A stretch of DNA of 64,000 nucleotides from JAAYAE01 sp963678395 (GTDB lineage Bacteria; Bacillota; Negativicutes; Acidaminococcales; Acidaminococcaceae): the NCBI GenBank assembly GCA_963678395.1, contig OY782827.1, forward strand, positions 1,550,001-1,614,000, read 5' to 3'. Within the stretch, counting starts at the first letter, position 1; every line of letters starts with the position of its first letter. A model generated the notes under the pieces. That model worked only from the letters and a program-made list of their open reading frames with translations, did not search any database and was not told where the DNA came from. The position numbers were made by a program, and so were the translations under genes. This document shows, piece by piece, positions 48,206-56,911 of this stretch.

Positions 48206-48831
48206 TTATTTAGCATTTTGCCCTTGCACCGTTTGCATGAATTGAGCTATTTTGGCAAAATCTTTATAGCCATTAATTTCTACGCCGCTACTAACATCCA
48301 CACCATAGGGCACTATTGTTCCTAGTACTTTCCCTACATTCTCAGCGTTAAGTCCTCCTGCCATAAAAACGGCTTGGGTATAACTGTATCTGCTAAAAAG
48401 CTGTAATCAAAAGGTTGCCCTACCCCACCAAATTTACCTACTTTAAAGGTGTCCAGTAAAAAATAATCGCACTGAAAATCTGCTAAATAAGTAATGCTTT
48501 TTCTTTCTCTAACCCGTATAACCTTAATAATTGGTTTGTTCGTCTTTGCTTTAAGTCTAGAGCAATATTCCGGTGTTTCGTCACCATGTAATTGTATAAG
48601 GTCGATTATGCCCTTATTGGCAATATCGGCTACTTTATCTACATCTTCATAAACAAAGACACCCACTGCTTTAATCTTGTGGTCAAGCCTTTTCTTTAGC
48701 ATTTCTGCCGTATTTTCATCCACTTGCCTTTTGCTATCAGCGAAAACGAACCCTATGTAGTCAGGTTTTAAAGCATTGACATAATCTATATCTTGGGCAC
48801 GTCGCAAGCCGCAAATTTTAATTTTCGTCAT
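48206..48831 (-). pseudogene. trpF: Phosphoribosylanthranilate isomerase, frameshifted
   Basis: TrpF converts phosphoribosylanthranilate to CdRP. The first 150 codons are typical: KIKICGLRRAQDIDYVNALK (catalytic Cys), IGFVFADSKRQV, LIQLHGDETPEYC and FLLDTFKVGKFGGVGQPFDY (catalytic Asp). At a T5 run (48365-48369) the frame leaves PKPF. The true continuation, MAGGLNAENVGKVLGTIV then PYGVDVSSGVEINGYKD, is in the next frame and ends at TAA 48206; six T would restore it. Loss of the last ~55 residues removes the phosphate-binding GG and SSGVE motifs. The start overlaps the trpC stop. Confidence 0.9.
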
Positions 48832-49612
48832 AAACTTTACCTCGTAATTCAGCCACCAGTTTTTTCACATTACTACTACGCATTAAGGTTTCCCCTATAA
48901 GCACGGCATTAACTCCTGCTTTTTCTAACCTTTCTATATCTTCTCTTGTCTGCATTCCACTTTCAGAGACAAAAATTTTATCTGCAGGAACTAGTTTGCG
49001 CAAATTAACACTATTATTAATATCTACCGTAAAATCTACCAGATTACGATTGTTAACGCCTATAACACGGGCGCCTGCGTCTAATGCCATTTGTATCTCT
49101 CTAGCATCATGGGTTTCAACCAACGCTGACATACCCAATAAATCGCAAACCTCTAAGTAACTTTTAATTGTTTTAACGTCTAACAAAGCGCAAATTAAAA
49201 GCACTGCATCCGCCCCTATAATTTTAGCCTCATACAATTGATATGTATCCACCGTAAAATCTTTGCGGAGGACCGGCACGCCAACAACCTTTTTAACCGT
49301 TTTTAAATATTCATCACTGCCCAAAAAATATTTTGGTTCTGTGAGAACAGAAATTGCCGCAACTCCTGCGCTTTCATAAGCTTTAGCCTGAAAAATTGGG
49401 GCAAAATTCCCAGAGATAAGGCCTTTAGATGGTGATGCCTTTTTTATTTCCGCAATAATACTTACATCTGAAGACTTAAGGGCCTTTTCGAAAATGAAAT
49501 CGCCTACCGGCAGAGCGAGAGCAATTCTTCGTAGTTCTGCCAACGGCTTATTTTTTTTTAGTTGCTCCACCCTCTGGCGAGCGCAATCTGCAAGAGTATC
49601 TAAAATCATCAT
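48818..49612 (-). CDS. trpC: Indole-3-glycerol phosphate synthase
   Basis: 264 residues, full length. It closes CdRP to indole-3-glycerol phosphate. Blocks are IIAEIKKASPSKGLISGNFA (catalytic Glu/Lys), ISVLTEPKYFLGSDEYLKTV, VLRKDFTVDTYQLYEAKIIG, GVNNRNLVDFTVDI and VSESGMQTREDI. The N-terminal run of eight A (LKKNKP) is in frame. It lies 7 bases after trpD and overlaps trpF by 14 bases. Confidence 0.96.
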   Translation of the reverse strand: MMILDTLADCARQRVEQLKKNKPLAELRRIALALPVGDFIFEKALKSSDVSIIAEIKKASPSKGLISGNFAPIFQAKAYESAGVAAISVLTEPKYFLGSDEYLKTVKKVVGVPVLRKDFTVDTYQLYEAKIIGADAVLLICALLDVKTIKSYLEVCDLLGMSALVETHDAREIQMALDAGARVIGVNNRNLVDFTVDINNSVNLRKLVPADKIFVSESGMQTREDIERLEKAGVNAVLIGETLMRSSNVKKLVAELRGKVYDEN

Positions 49613-49619
49613 GCACCCC

Positions 49620-50654
49620 TTATTTTTTAATCTCTTCTTGACCCAATTTTTGCGTTAAGCTTATAAATTCATCTAATTTTGCCTTGGCCTGTCCTTGATC
49701 AATAAGTTCACCGGCACTCTTTACGCATTCACGCAAAGTCTTTTTACCCTGCCCCATATAAATACACAAAGCAGCATTTAAAAGCACTGCATTGCGCTTA
49801 GAGCCTCTATCTTTTCCTGTTAAAATATCTAGAGTGATTTGCGCATTCTCTAGTGCATCTCCACCTACCAAATCTTCCGGCTTGCAAGTGGTAAAGCCTA
49901 ACTGCTTAGGATCTAGGAAAAAACTATTTACCCTACCATTAGAAATTTCACAAATTGTACTAGACGTTACCATTGATGCTTCATCTAAACCATCATGACC
50001 ATGTACGACCATTGCATGTTTTACCCCTAAATTCGCCAAAACCCTAGCCAAGGGTTCTACTAAATTTTCGTCATAAACTCCTAATAGCTGCATATTAGCA
50101 CCCGCTGGATTAGCTAGAGGTCCAATAATATTGAATAATGTTCTTATACCCAATTCCTTACGTACTGGGCCCGCAAAACGCATAGAAGCATGATACAAAG
50201 GTGCAAATAAAAAACAAATCCCTATTTGTTTTAATACAGCTTCACTTTTATCAGCAGACAAATCTATTTTTACCCCCAAAGCTTCCAACACATCGGCAGC
50301 GCCGCATTTACTGGAAACACTACGATTACCATGTTTTGCTACAGGAATTCCGGCAGCGGCAATGACAAAGGCACTAGTAGTGGAAATATTGAAGGTATTA
50401 GCACAATCTCCACCAGTACCTACTATATCTAAAACATCGTGGCTGGAATGAAACGTAAGGCATTTATCACGTAAAACCATGGCACAAGCGGTAATTTCTT
50501 CAATGGTCTCAGCCTTCATCCGCATTGCCGTAATAAAACTGGCAATTTGCGCATTTGTAGCTTCCCCACTCATAATAGAATTCATAGCACTTTTAGTAGC
50601 ATCCAAACTTAAATTGTTCCCATCTGCTAATTCTAAAATAGCTTCTTGTATCAT
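49620..50654 (-). CDS. trpD: Anthranilate phosphoribosyltransferase
   Basis: 344 residues, full length. It transfers the phosphoribosyl group from PRPP to anthranilate. Motifs include LDIVGTGGDCANTFNISTTS (PRPP loop), AKHGNRSVSSKCGAADVLEA, MRFAGPVRKELGIRTLFNII, GPLANPAG and VVHGHDGLDEAS. The ATG at 50654 overlaps the trpG end by 4 bases, indicating translational coupling. Confidence 0.96.
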   Translation of the reverse strand: MIQEAILELADGNNLSLDATKSAMNSIMSGEATNAQIASFITAMRMKAETIEEITACAMVLRDKCLTFHSSHDVLDIVGTGGDCANTFNISTTSAFVIAAAGIPVAKHGNRSVSSKCGAADVLEALGVKIDLSADKSEAVLKQIGICFLFAPLYHASMRFAGPVRKELGIRTLFNIIGPLANPAGANMQLLGVYDENLVEPLARVLANLGVKHAMVVHGHDGLDEASMVTSSTICEISNGRVNSFFLDPKQLGFTTCKPEDLVGGDALENAQITLDILTGKDRGSKRNAVLLNAALCIYMGQGKKTLRECVKSAGELIDQGQAKAKLDEFISLTQKLGQEEIKK

Positions 50655-51231
50655 TTTTCCCCAACTCCTATCCTCAGAAAGTTTGCTAATATCTTATTAC
50701 CATCAGGTGTCATAATAGACTCTGGATGGAACTGTACACCAAATACATTGTAGTCTCTATGTTTAAGCCCCATAATCTCACCTTCAGCCGATTCTGCTAT
50801 AACTAAAAGTTCATCGGGCAAATCATCCTTGGCAACAATGAGGGAATGATAACGAGCTGCTTTAATAATTGGTGCCAACCCCAAAAATATTTCACTGCCA
50901 TTAGCAATATGTATATCACTTTGCTTACCATGTACTAAATGCTTTTCTAAAACTACTTTGGCTTTAAAAACTTCACCAATTGCTTGGTGCCCTAAACAAA
51001 CACCTAAAATAGGAATTTTGCTGGCAAATTCTTTTATTACTGCCTCACAAATCCCTGCGTCCTTAGGATAGCCTGGACCAGGAGAAAGCACAATATGACT
51101 TGGTTGCATTTTTTTATTTCTTGAAGCGTAATTTTATTGTTACGATAGACGACTACATCTTTATTAAGGGAACCAATGTACTGATATAAATTGTATGTAA
51201 AACTATCATAGTTATCGATAATTAAGATCAT
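50651..51231 (-). pseudogene. trpG: Anthranilate synthase glutaminase subunit, frameshifted
   Basis: TrpG supplies ammonia from glutamine to TrpE. The first frame reads MILIIDNYDSFTYNLYQYIG and TLQEIKK. At an A7 run (51109-51115) the frame moves to MQPSHIVLSPGPGYPKDAGI, VCLGHQAIGEVF (catalytic Cys), YHSLIVAKDDLP and VFGVQFHPESIMTPDG (His-Glu of the triad). Eight A would give 194 residues. The second frame has an ATG at exactly the break (51109), but it would omit the first ~40 residues and has only a poly-A leader. It follows trpE by 9 bases. Confidence 0.9.
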
Positions 51232-51240
51232 TTTTATTGC

Positions 51241-52704
51241 CTACCTTTCCTTAGTTGATGCTTCCAGGGCTTTGAAAACTGCACCGGCTTTACTCAATGT
51301 TTCTTGGTACTCTGTCTCCGGAACAGAATCAGCTACGATGCCTCCACCAGCTTGTACATACACCCGGCCTTTATATTTCACCGCCGTTCTAATTGTTATG
51401 CAAATATCCATATTACCGGCAAAATCCAAATACCCCATGCCACCACCGTAAATACCGCGCCTATTAGGCTCTAGTTCATCAATGATTTCACAAGCCCGAA
51501 TTTTAGGAGCGCCTGATAATGTTCCCGCCGGAAAAACAGAACAAAGAACGTCAACACTGTCTAACCCTGCTTTTAAAGTGCCCGTTACCCTACTGGTAAT
51601 ATGCATAACTTGTGAAAACTTATTAATTACTTTGTAATCCGGTACCTTTACGCTGCCGAACTCACTAACACGACCTACATCGTTGCGTCCCAGATCTACC
51701 AGCATATTATGTTCGGCAATTTCTTTTTCGTCAGCAAGTAGTTCTGTTTCCATTGTTGCATCTTCTTCCTCGGTTTTACCCCGTGGCCGCGTACCAGCAA
51801 TGGGCATACTGGTTATCGTTCTATCTGCTAGTTTTACCAAAGTCTCAGGCGAACTTCCTGCTATTTCTACATCATCATTTTTCATAAAAACCATATACTG
51901 TGAGGGATTAGAAGTTCTTAATAAGCGATAAAAATTAAATAGGCTTTGGTTATACTCTGCACTAAACTGCTGTGAGTAAACAGCTTGGAAAATATCGCCA
52001 TTTTTGATACAGTTAAAGATTTTAGCTAAGTTAGCTGCATATTCTTCCTTAGTCTGATTACTCGTCATCGGCCCCAATTTTGCCGGCACATATTTAGGGA
52101 AATTAATAGGTTTTTCCAACATCTGCTCAATAGCTTCAATTTCTCGTTCAGCCTTATGGTAATTAACATCAACGTCATCCGTTTTTACATTTACAATAAT
52201 AAAAATCTTTTGTTGCAAAGGATCAAAGGCTATAACCTTATCAAATAACATTAAATCAAAATCTGGATACTCTGTAGCTTTTGTCTGATCAAAATGTAAT
52301 GATGGTTCACAATACTGAATAAAATCATAGGAGAAATATCCTACAAACCCACCGGTCAAAGGTGGTATCCCCTTAATTTTAGGGACCTTATATTCTTTTA
52401 AAATATCTCGTATACATTTTATTGGATCATCGGCGAACAATTTTACCGTAGCCATATTTTTCACTTCTACTACATTGTCCTTTGCCTTAATGCGTACTAT
52501 AGGATCATATCCGATAAAAGAATATCTACCCCATTTTTCGCCACCTTCTAAACTCTCCAATAAGAAATAATTGTTACTACTTTCTCTTACTGCATGTAAA
52601 AAGGCAATTGGTGTAATCATATCCGCAAATAATTCCTTACAAACCGGCACCGCGGTGTAATCAGTTTTGTATTTTTTTACCTCTTCCAAAGTTAAATTCA
52701 ACAT
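51241..52704 (-). CDS. trpE: Anthranilate synthase component I
   Basis: 487 residues, full length. It converts chorismate to anthranilate with ammonia from TrpG or free ammonium. The N-terminal part has LLESLEGGEKWGRYSFIGYD, near the feedback (Trp-binding) region. The catalytic part has FQAVYSQQFSAEY, IAGSSPETLVKLADRTITSM, PIAGTRPRGKTEEED, LLADEKEIAEHNMLVDLGRN and YVQAGGGIVADSVPETEYQE. ATG 52704 follows AAAAGGAG. The gene is the first of trpEGDCFBA and lies behind two attenuator-like hairpins. Confidence 0.97.
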   Translation of the reverse strand: MLNLTLEEVKKYKTDYTAVPVCKELFADMITPIAFLHAVRESSNNYFLLESLEGGEKWGRYSFIGYDPIVRIKAKDNVVEVKNMATVKLFADDPIKCIRDILKEYKVPKIKGIPPLTGGFVGYFSYDFIQYCEPSLHFDQTKATEYPDFDLMLFDKVIAFDPLQQKIFIIVNVKTDDVDVNYHKAEREIEAIEQMLEKPINFPKYVPAKLGPMTSNQTKEEYAANLAKIFNCIKNGDIFQAVYSQQFSAEYNQSLFNFYRLLRTSNPSQYMVFMKNDDVEIAGSSPETLVKLADRTITSMPIAGTRPRGKTEEEDATMETELLADEKEIAEHNMLVDLGRNDVGRVSEFGSVKVPDYKVINKFSQVMHITSRVTGTLKAGLDSVDVLCSVFPAGTLSGAPKIRACEIIDELEPNRRGIYGGGMGYLDFAGNMDICITIRTAVKYKGRVYVQAGGGIVADSVPETEYQETLSKAGAVFKALEASTKER

Positions 52705-52727
52705 TTTTTTCTCCTTTTCAAATAAAA

Positions 52728-52789
52728 TAGACGGTTACCTATCTTGTAAGCAACCTCTGGCATATGCTCACAAAATAGATAACCGTCTA
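52728..52789 (-). terminator. Second attenuator-like hairpin directly before trpE
   Basis: On the minus-strand RNA, 19-base arms pair completely (17 Watson-Crick and two G-U pairs). TAGACGGTTATCTATTTTG pairs with CAAGATAGGTAACCGTCTA around a 24-base loop. TTTTATTTG and then the trpE ribosome-binding site follow. Because the two variable positions pair only in this orientation, the RNA fold appears maintained. It is separate from the T-box terminator at 52805-52834. Confidence 0.75.
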
Positions 52790-52797
52790 AGGTTTAA

Positions 52798-53075
52798 AAA
52801 ATAAAACACCTGTCCTTTTGCAAGGACAGGTGTATAAACCTGCGGTACCACCTTGTTTTACGAAATAAATTCCGTAATCTTTAGCAGAATGCCAACACAT
52901 TCCTCATCAATAACGCAGACGTTACGTTGCAGAGTACTCTCAAGTTAACTTGATTTAACTGCACCCTCGGTGGTCCATTTGTCGAACTGCATCTCTATCC
53001 GGTTCCCAGCATCCCAGACTCTCTGTAAGCGCATTTTTCGGCGTTATCTCCACCTCATAGGTTTTATAAAGCTTA
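52798..53075 (-). promoter_or_regulatory. T-box riboswitch leader of the trp operon
   Basis: The minus strand contains the T-box sequence AGGTGGTACCGCA (52841-52853), followed by the terminator ACACCTGTCC / GGACAGGTGT and TTTTATTTTTT. A structured leader of over 200 bases precedes it. AAATGGACC (about 52972) offers a TGG codon as a Trp specifier, which fits the operon. The region has no coding sequence. Confidence 0.9.
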
Positions 53076-53123
53076 TTAAATCAGTGTTATTGTAGCATCA
53101 CAAAATGACTCTGTCAATGCTTT

Positions 53124-54107
53124 TTAGTATTTTTTCATCTTGGCTTCTTCTTTTTTTAATTCTTCTTCCGGAATTAAATCCTGACTACGTGCCATAACAT
53201 CTCTGATACGCGTATAATTTAAAACGCTAATATTACCATTGGAATTTATAATATCTGTCTTGGCAAGTTTACGTAATGCGCATAATAAAGCCAATGCATA
53301 ACTAAATAAGGCCTTTTCTTTAGGCGTAAATTCCCGATAGTCTGTTTTTTCTTCTATAACATCTTCTAGTTGTTCTACTACTTGTATTTGCTCTTGACGC
53401 AAAATAGTAAACCTGTGATAAACATATTCCAAGGTCTCATTAATACGGCTTACCCGACCCCTAGCATCTGCTAAATCCAAAGATTTTGCATCTAAACGGG
53501 CCTTAAACATAATACCGTGATCCTTGTCCAGCTCTTTTAAAGCCGCAGGAGAATACGCTTTATCATCTAAGACAACAGGAAAGCACATCATTTTATTAAA
53601 TATAGCCAACTCTTCTAACCGGCCCATATTTTTAGAATCCACAGGTATGTCTATCAAATTTTCGAGGATAGATTTACCACCATCTTCGCCCGCCATAGTA
53701 GATGCTCCGCCATGTAAAACAATTGCACTTAAAATACCTGTCCCTATCTTGTCTATTTTTTTAGCATGCATTTCGTCTACCAAGGTACAAGCCGTTAGCA
53801 AGTGCCCTATATCTGTAGATGAAAGACGCAGGTTTTTATGGTCATAATAGACAAAACTAGCCGGCTTATGTTCTACTTTTTTAAATATTTTAATTAAACG
53901 CCGATTATAGTTCCATGCCGTTAATTTAGCTAAAGCAAACTCTTCAATAATATCAAGTGTTTTTTACTCTAGTTCATAAAGAGCATACTTTTCATCACTG
54001 TAACGTGCTATTGCGCTATCCAAAAATTTTTTACGACTATTTTCGTTAGAATAGCGATTCCACCCCACAGTGCTTAACTTTTCGGTCAACCATTTTGTAA
54101 ACGGCAT
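53124..54107 (-). pseudogene. Conserved-looking protein of unknown function, one internal TAA
   Basis: The product is not recognised. The frame of 327 codons from ATG 54107 (after GGAGAAGCT) is cut by TAA at 53964-53966 (YELE*KTLDIIEEF). The N-terminus, MPFTKWLTEKLSTVGWNRYS, is soluble. The long second part is helical and charged, with HKPASFVYYDHKNLRLSSTD, MAGEDGGKSILENLIDIPVD and a C-terminal lysine-rich tail. The reading continues smoothly across the stop, so one base change (for example GAA to TAA) probably caused it. A second product from the TTG at 53801 is possible but has no clear binding site. Confidence 0.6.
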
Positions 54108-54179
54108 AGCTTCTCCTCCACTTTTCACTTATAATATACTTCCCATAACTACTTATTCTATAAATAAAGACGTTTCCCT

Positions 54180-55127
54180 TTATTTTAAAACTTCTTGCAG
54201 AACACGCAGCGCGTTTTTATAGGTAATCTTATCTATTTCCTCATTAGTATAGCCAGCTTTTTCCAAAGCCATAATTAATTTAGGAAAATCTTCGCAGGTT
54301 CTTACTCCACTCTCACCGCCAAAACCATCAAAATCACTGCCTAATGCCACAACATCAATACCACCGACATTCTTAATATGAGCAATATGCTGCAAAATTT
54401 GTTCTATACTACCGGTACCATCGTGCCCCAAAAATTTACTAAAAAAGTTAATCCCTGTAACGCCGCCATTTTCCCCTAAGCACTTAATCATGGGATCTGT
54501 TAAATTACGTGAATGCCCTTCAATGGCCCTAGCATCTGAATGTGATGCTATAAAAGGTTTTTTAGCTAATGCTGCTACATCCCAAAATCCACCATCAGAT
54601 AAATGCGATACATCCACAATCATACCCATTTCATTCATTCGTTGCACGACTTCACGTCCAAAAGGTTTTAAGTGCTTAGTACTTGTATCTTCCGTTAGAG
54701 AATGTGGGTAGCACAAAGTGTTTTCAAAATTCCAGGAGATTGTCATAAGACGCACACCGCGTTTATAAAGTTCCTCCAAACGCTCTATTGTTTCGCCACA
54801 TATTCCTCCCTCTTCTACAGAAAGCAAGGCAGAAATCTTCTTATTTTCTCTGTTTTTTGCAATATCAGAATACGATAAAACATGAGAAACAATATCTGCA
54901 TTAGCCTGCATTTGTTCACTAAAGAATTCACAAACACCAAGGGTATATTTCCATGCTGCATCAATATTTTTATGCTCTGTCATCCTTACAAAAATAGCAA
55001 AATCCTGTAAAACAATATCTAGTTCGTGCATTCTTTCTATATCTAAATTTAAATCATTACTACGTAAAACTTTACCTTGTTTTTTAAGTTCTGTTATTGT
55101 ATCACAGTGCAAATCAACTATGGGCAT
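54180..55127 (-). CDS. Membrane (renal) dipeptidase-family metallopeptidase
   Basis: The 315-residue product is a zinc dipeptidase of the M19 family. Metal-site motifs are visible: IVDLHCDTITEL (HxD near residue 6), LLSVEEGG (Glu), MIVDVSHLSDGGFWDVAAL (His), FIASHSDARAIEGHSRNLTD (His and conserved Arg) and LGSDFDGFGG (Asp). ATG 55127 follows AAGGAG; the in-frame extension to 55151 overlaps the DUF819 gene. No signal peptide is seen, so it is cytoplasmic. Being next to a DUF819 transporter-like gene, it may use an imported peptide. Confidence 0.94.
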   Translation of the reverse strand: MPIVDLHCDTITELKKQGKVLRSNDLNLDIERMHELDIVLQDFAIFVRMTEHKNIDAAWKYTLGVCEFFSEQMQANADIVSHVLSYSDIAKNRENKKISALLSVEEGGICGETIERLEELYKRGVRLMTISWNFENTLCYPHSLTEDTSTKHLKPFGREVVQRMNEMGMIVDVSHLSDGGFWDVAALAKKPFIASHSDARAIEGHSRNLTDPMIKCLGENGGVTGINFFSKFLGHDGTGSIEQILQHIAHIKNVGGIDVVALGSDFDGFGGESGVRTCEDFPKLIMALEKAGYTNEEIDKITYKNALRVLQEVLK

Positions 55128-55143
55128 AATATACAGCTCCTTT

Positions 55144-56307
55144 TTAGCCAAACATAGACATTATATGAGCCACAATTAAGCCACCGCCAGTGCCAATTGC
55201 ATAACCCATTAAAGCCATTAAAACTCCAACCGGTACCAATGCGCCTGAATAACAACCTGCCAAAATTGGTGCCGAAGCCGTGCCACCAATATTTGCCAAA
55301 GATGCAACTCCACAAGTAAACATATCGAGTTTGAAGATTTTTGCTAAAATCAATAGTAATATAGCATGAATACCAAGAATCACGAAACCGGTCAAAATCC
55401 AAATAGGAGCATCTTTCAATTCAGCAAAACTTGCCCTAGATGCTAGCAAGGCGATAATAGAATATAATAAAACATTGGAAATCTCAGCACTACCACTAAT
55501 TTTAGCCAAAGGCGTAACCGCTACTACAAGTCCCAAAACAGTGACTATTAAAACTGTCCAAGTTGATTTATCCAAAATGCCTATGGATTTTTGGATATCA
55601 GCGCCAAAATTTTGAGCAATGGCTGAAACGATAAGGCCAAAACCCAATAAAAAAATCATAGATGCAAAAGAAATAGTTCCTTTATCTGCAGCTTCGTCTG
55701 CCTCTAGACGGGCGCAAACCTCATCCAAAGCGCTAGTATCTGCATGAGTCCATTTATTGAATTTAGGAGCAAAACTAACAGCCCACAATAAGAACATAAC
55801 CCAAATAGAATAATCGATAGAATCAACTACCAAAGCATAGGCCATATCTCCAGAATTAATATCCAGTGCCGCTTGAATAGCAATCATATTACCGCTGCCA
55901 CCCATCCAGCTTCCACATAAAGCTCCTAAAGCTTTCCAAGCTTCCGCTCCTAGTGCTGTGTGGAAAAGCGCATAAGCACCAATAAACCCTATACCGATGG
56001 AAACTGAAGCAGCAAAGAATCCACCCAACATTCTCGGCCCTAGCTTAAGAATTTTTCTAATATCACATCTTAGCAACATAACAAATACCATAGCAAACAA
56101 TAAATTGTTTTTTAACGCGCTATAAGCTGGTTTAGTCGCCTTCATATCCCAAACACCTGCAGTACATAAAAGCATGGCAATTAAATATAATAAAACAACC
56201 GGTGGTGCATACTCGAAAATTTTCCAATGCGTTTTTTTCTCCAAAAGGACTAAACTACCCGCTAAAAAAATTAAAGCAGCTACATAAGTAAAACCATTGC
56301 TAATCAT
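55144..56307 (-). CDS. DUF819-family membrane protein
   Basis: 387 residues with about ten membrane segments. Typical family features are LVLLEKKTHWKIFEYAPPVV, LLRCDIRKILKLGPRM, GSWMGGSGNMIAIQAALDI with a central GGSGN motif, and the repeat-like ANIGGTASAPILAGCYSGAL near the C-terminus. DUF819 (YjcL-like) proteins are predicted transporters. The substrate is unknown, and the adjoining dipeptidase hints at amino acids or peptides. ATG 56307 follows GAAGGGAAG. Confidence 0.92.
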   Translation of the reverse strand: MISNGFTYVAALIFLAGSLVLLEKKTHWKIFEYAPPVVLLYLIAMLLCTAGVWDMKATKPAYSALKNNLLFAMVFVMLLRCDIRKILKLGPRMLGGFFAASVSIGIGFIGAYALFHTALGAEAWKALGALCGSWMGGSGNMIAIQAALDINSGDMAYALVVDSIDYSIWVMFLLWAVSFAPKFNKWTHADTSALDEVCARLEADEAADKGTISFASMIFLLGFGLIVSAIAQNFGADIQKSIGILDKSTWTVLIVTVLGLVVAVTPLAKISGSAEISNVLLYSIIALLASRASFAELKDAPIWILTGFVILGIHAILLLILAKIFKLDMFTCGVASLANIGGTASAPILAGCYSGALVPVGVLMALMGYAIGTGGGLIVAHIMSMFG

Positions 56308-56379
56308 ACTCTTCCCTTCTTTCCCCTACTTTTTGCTTGCAAAACAATTATATCACATCACATTATTGTACGCATTATA

Positions 56380-56416
56380 AAAAAAGAGTTGAACCCATAA
56401 GGATTCAACTCTTTTT
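56380..56416 (-). terminator. Intrinsic terminator
   Basis: AAAAAGAGTTGAA / TTCAACTCTTTTT forms a 13-bp stem with T-runs on both strands. It follows the secreted-protein gene (stop 56424). Confidence 0.9.
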
Positions 56417-56423
56417 ACACTTA

Positions 56424-56855
56424 TTAATTTTTGTTAACTGCCGCTTTTTGTGGTAATGGTCTCATAGCGATTTCATTTAGTAAGGTTTTTTTACCTGTAG
56501 TATCAAAAATAAACGTCATTTCAACAGTTTTTGCCTTAGAACCATTAGCCAAATAAATTACACGATCTGCCTTATCAAACTTTTGCAATATAACCAATTT
56601 ACTATTAGACAAAGAACCTAGTTGTTCATTAATTTTTATTTTTAAATCTTTAAATTTGTACGCAGGTAAATTTTTTCCTAACCCAGTAGTGAAATTCTGA
56701 GCTAGTGCGCTATATTCAGTTTGCCCTGCAATACAACTAATTGCCTGTTCTGCTATCTTTTCTTCTGCCGTCAAAAGCTTACCATTATCAGCAAAACACA
56801 TACTGCTAAAACAAATTACCAAAACTGACACTAAAAGCGCTATCTTTTTTACCAT
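56424..56855 (-). CDS. Small secreted protein, unknown
   Basis: The 143-residue product has a clear signal peptide, MVKKIALLVSVLVICFSSM then CFA, with cleavage before DNGK. The mature protein is mixed alpha/beta with FKDLKIKINEQLGSLSNSKL and a C-terminal beta-rich part (TVEMTFIFDTTGKKTLLNEI). It is not recognised; it could be a periplasmic DUF-type domain. ATG 56855 is preferred over 56891 because the signal peptide then starts at the N-terminus. It sits downstream of dapL, but no functional link is seen. Confidence 0.75.
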   Translation of the reverse strand: MVKKIALLVSVLVICFSSMCFADNGKLLTAEEKIAEQAISCIAGQTEYSALAQNFTTGLGKNLPAYKFKDLKIKINEQLGSLSNSKLVILQKFDKADRVIYLANGSKAKTVEMTFIFDTTGKKTLLNEIAMRPLPQKAAVNKN

Positions 56856-56911
56856 CCTAAAAGCCCCCTTATAATGATTTAAGTTTCTCATAATACAAAC
56901 GAATTCATCGG

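Noticed and set aside
48181..48216. Upstream ATG (48216) as the trpB start
   Set aside because: It lies inside the trpF 3' end and has no ribosome-binding site. ATG 48180 has GGGAAAGGA and matches the family N-terminus.
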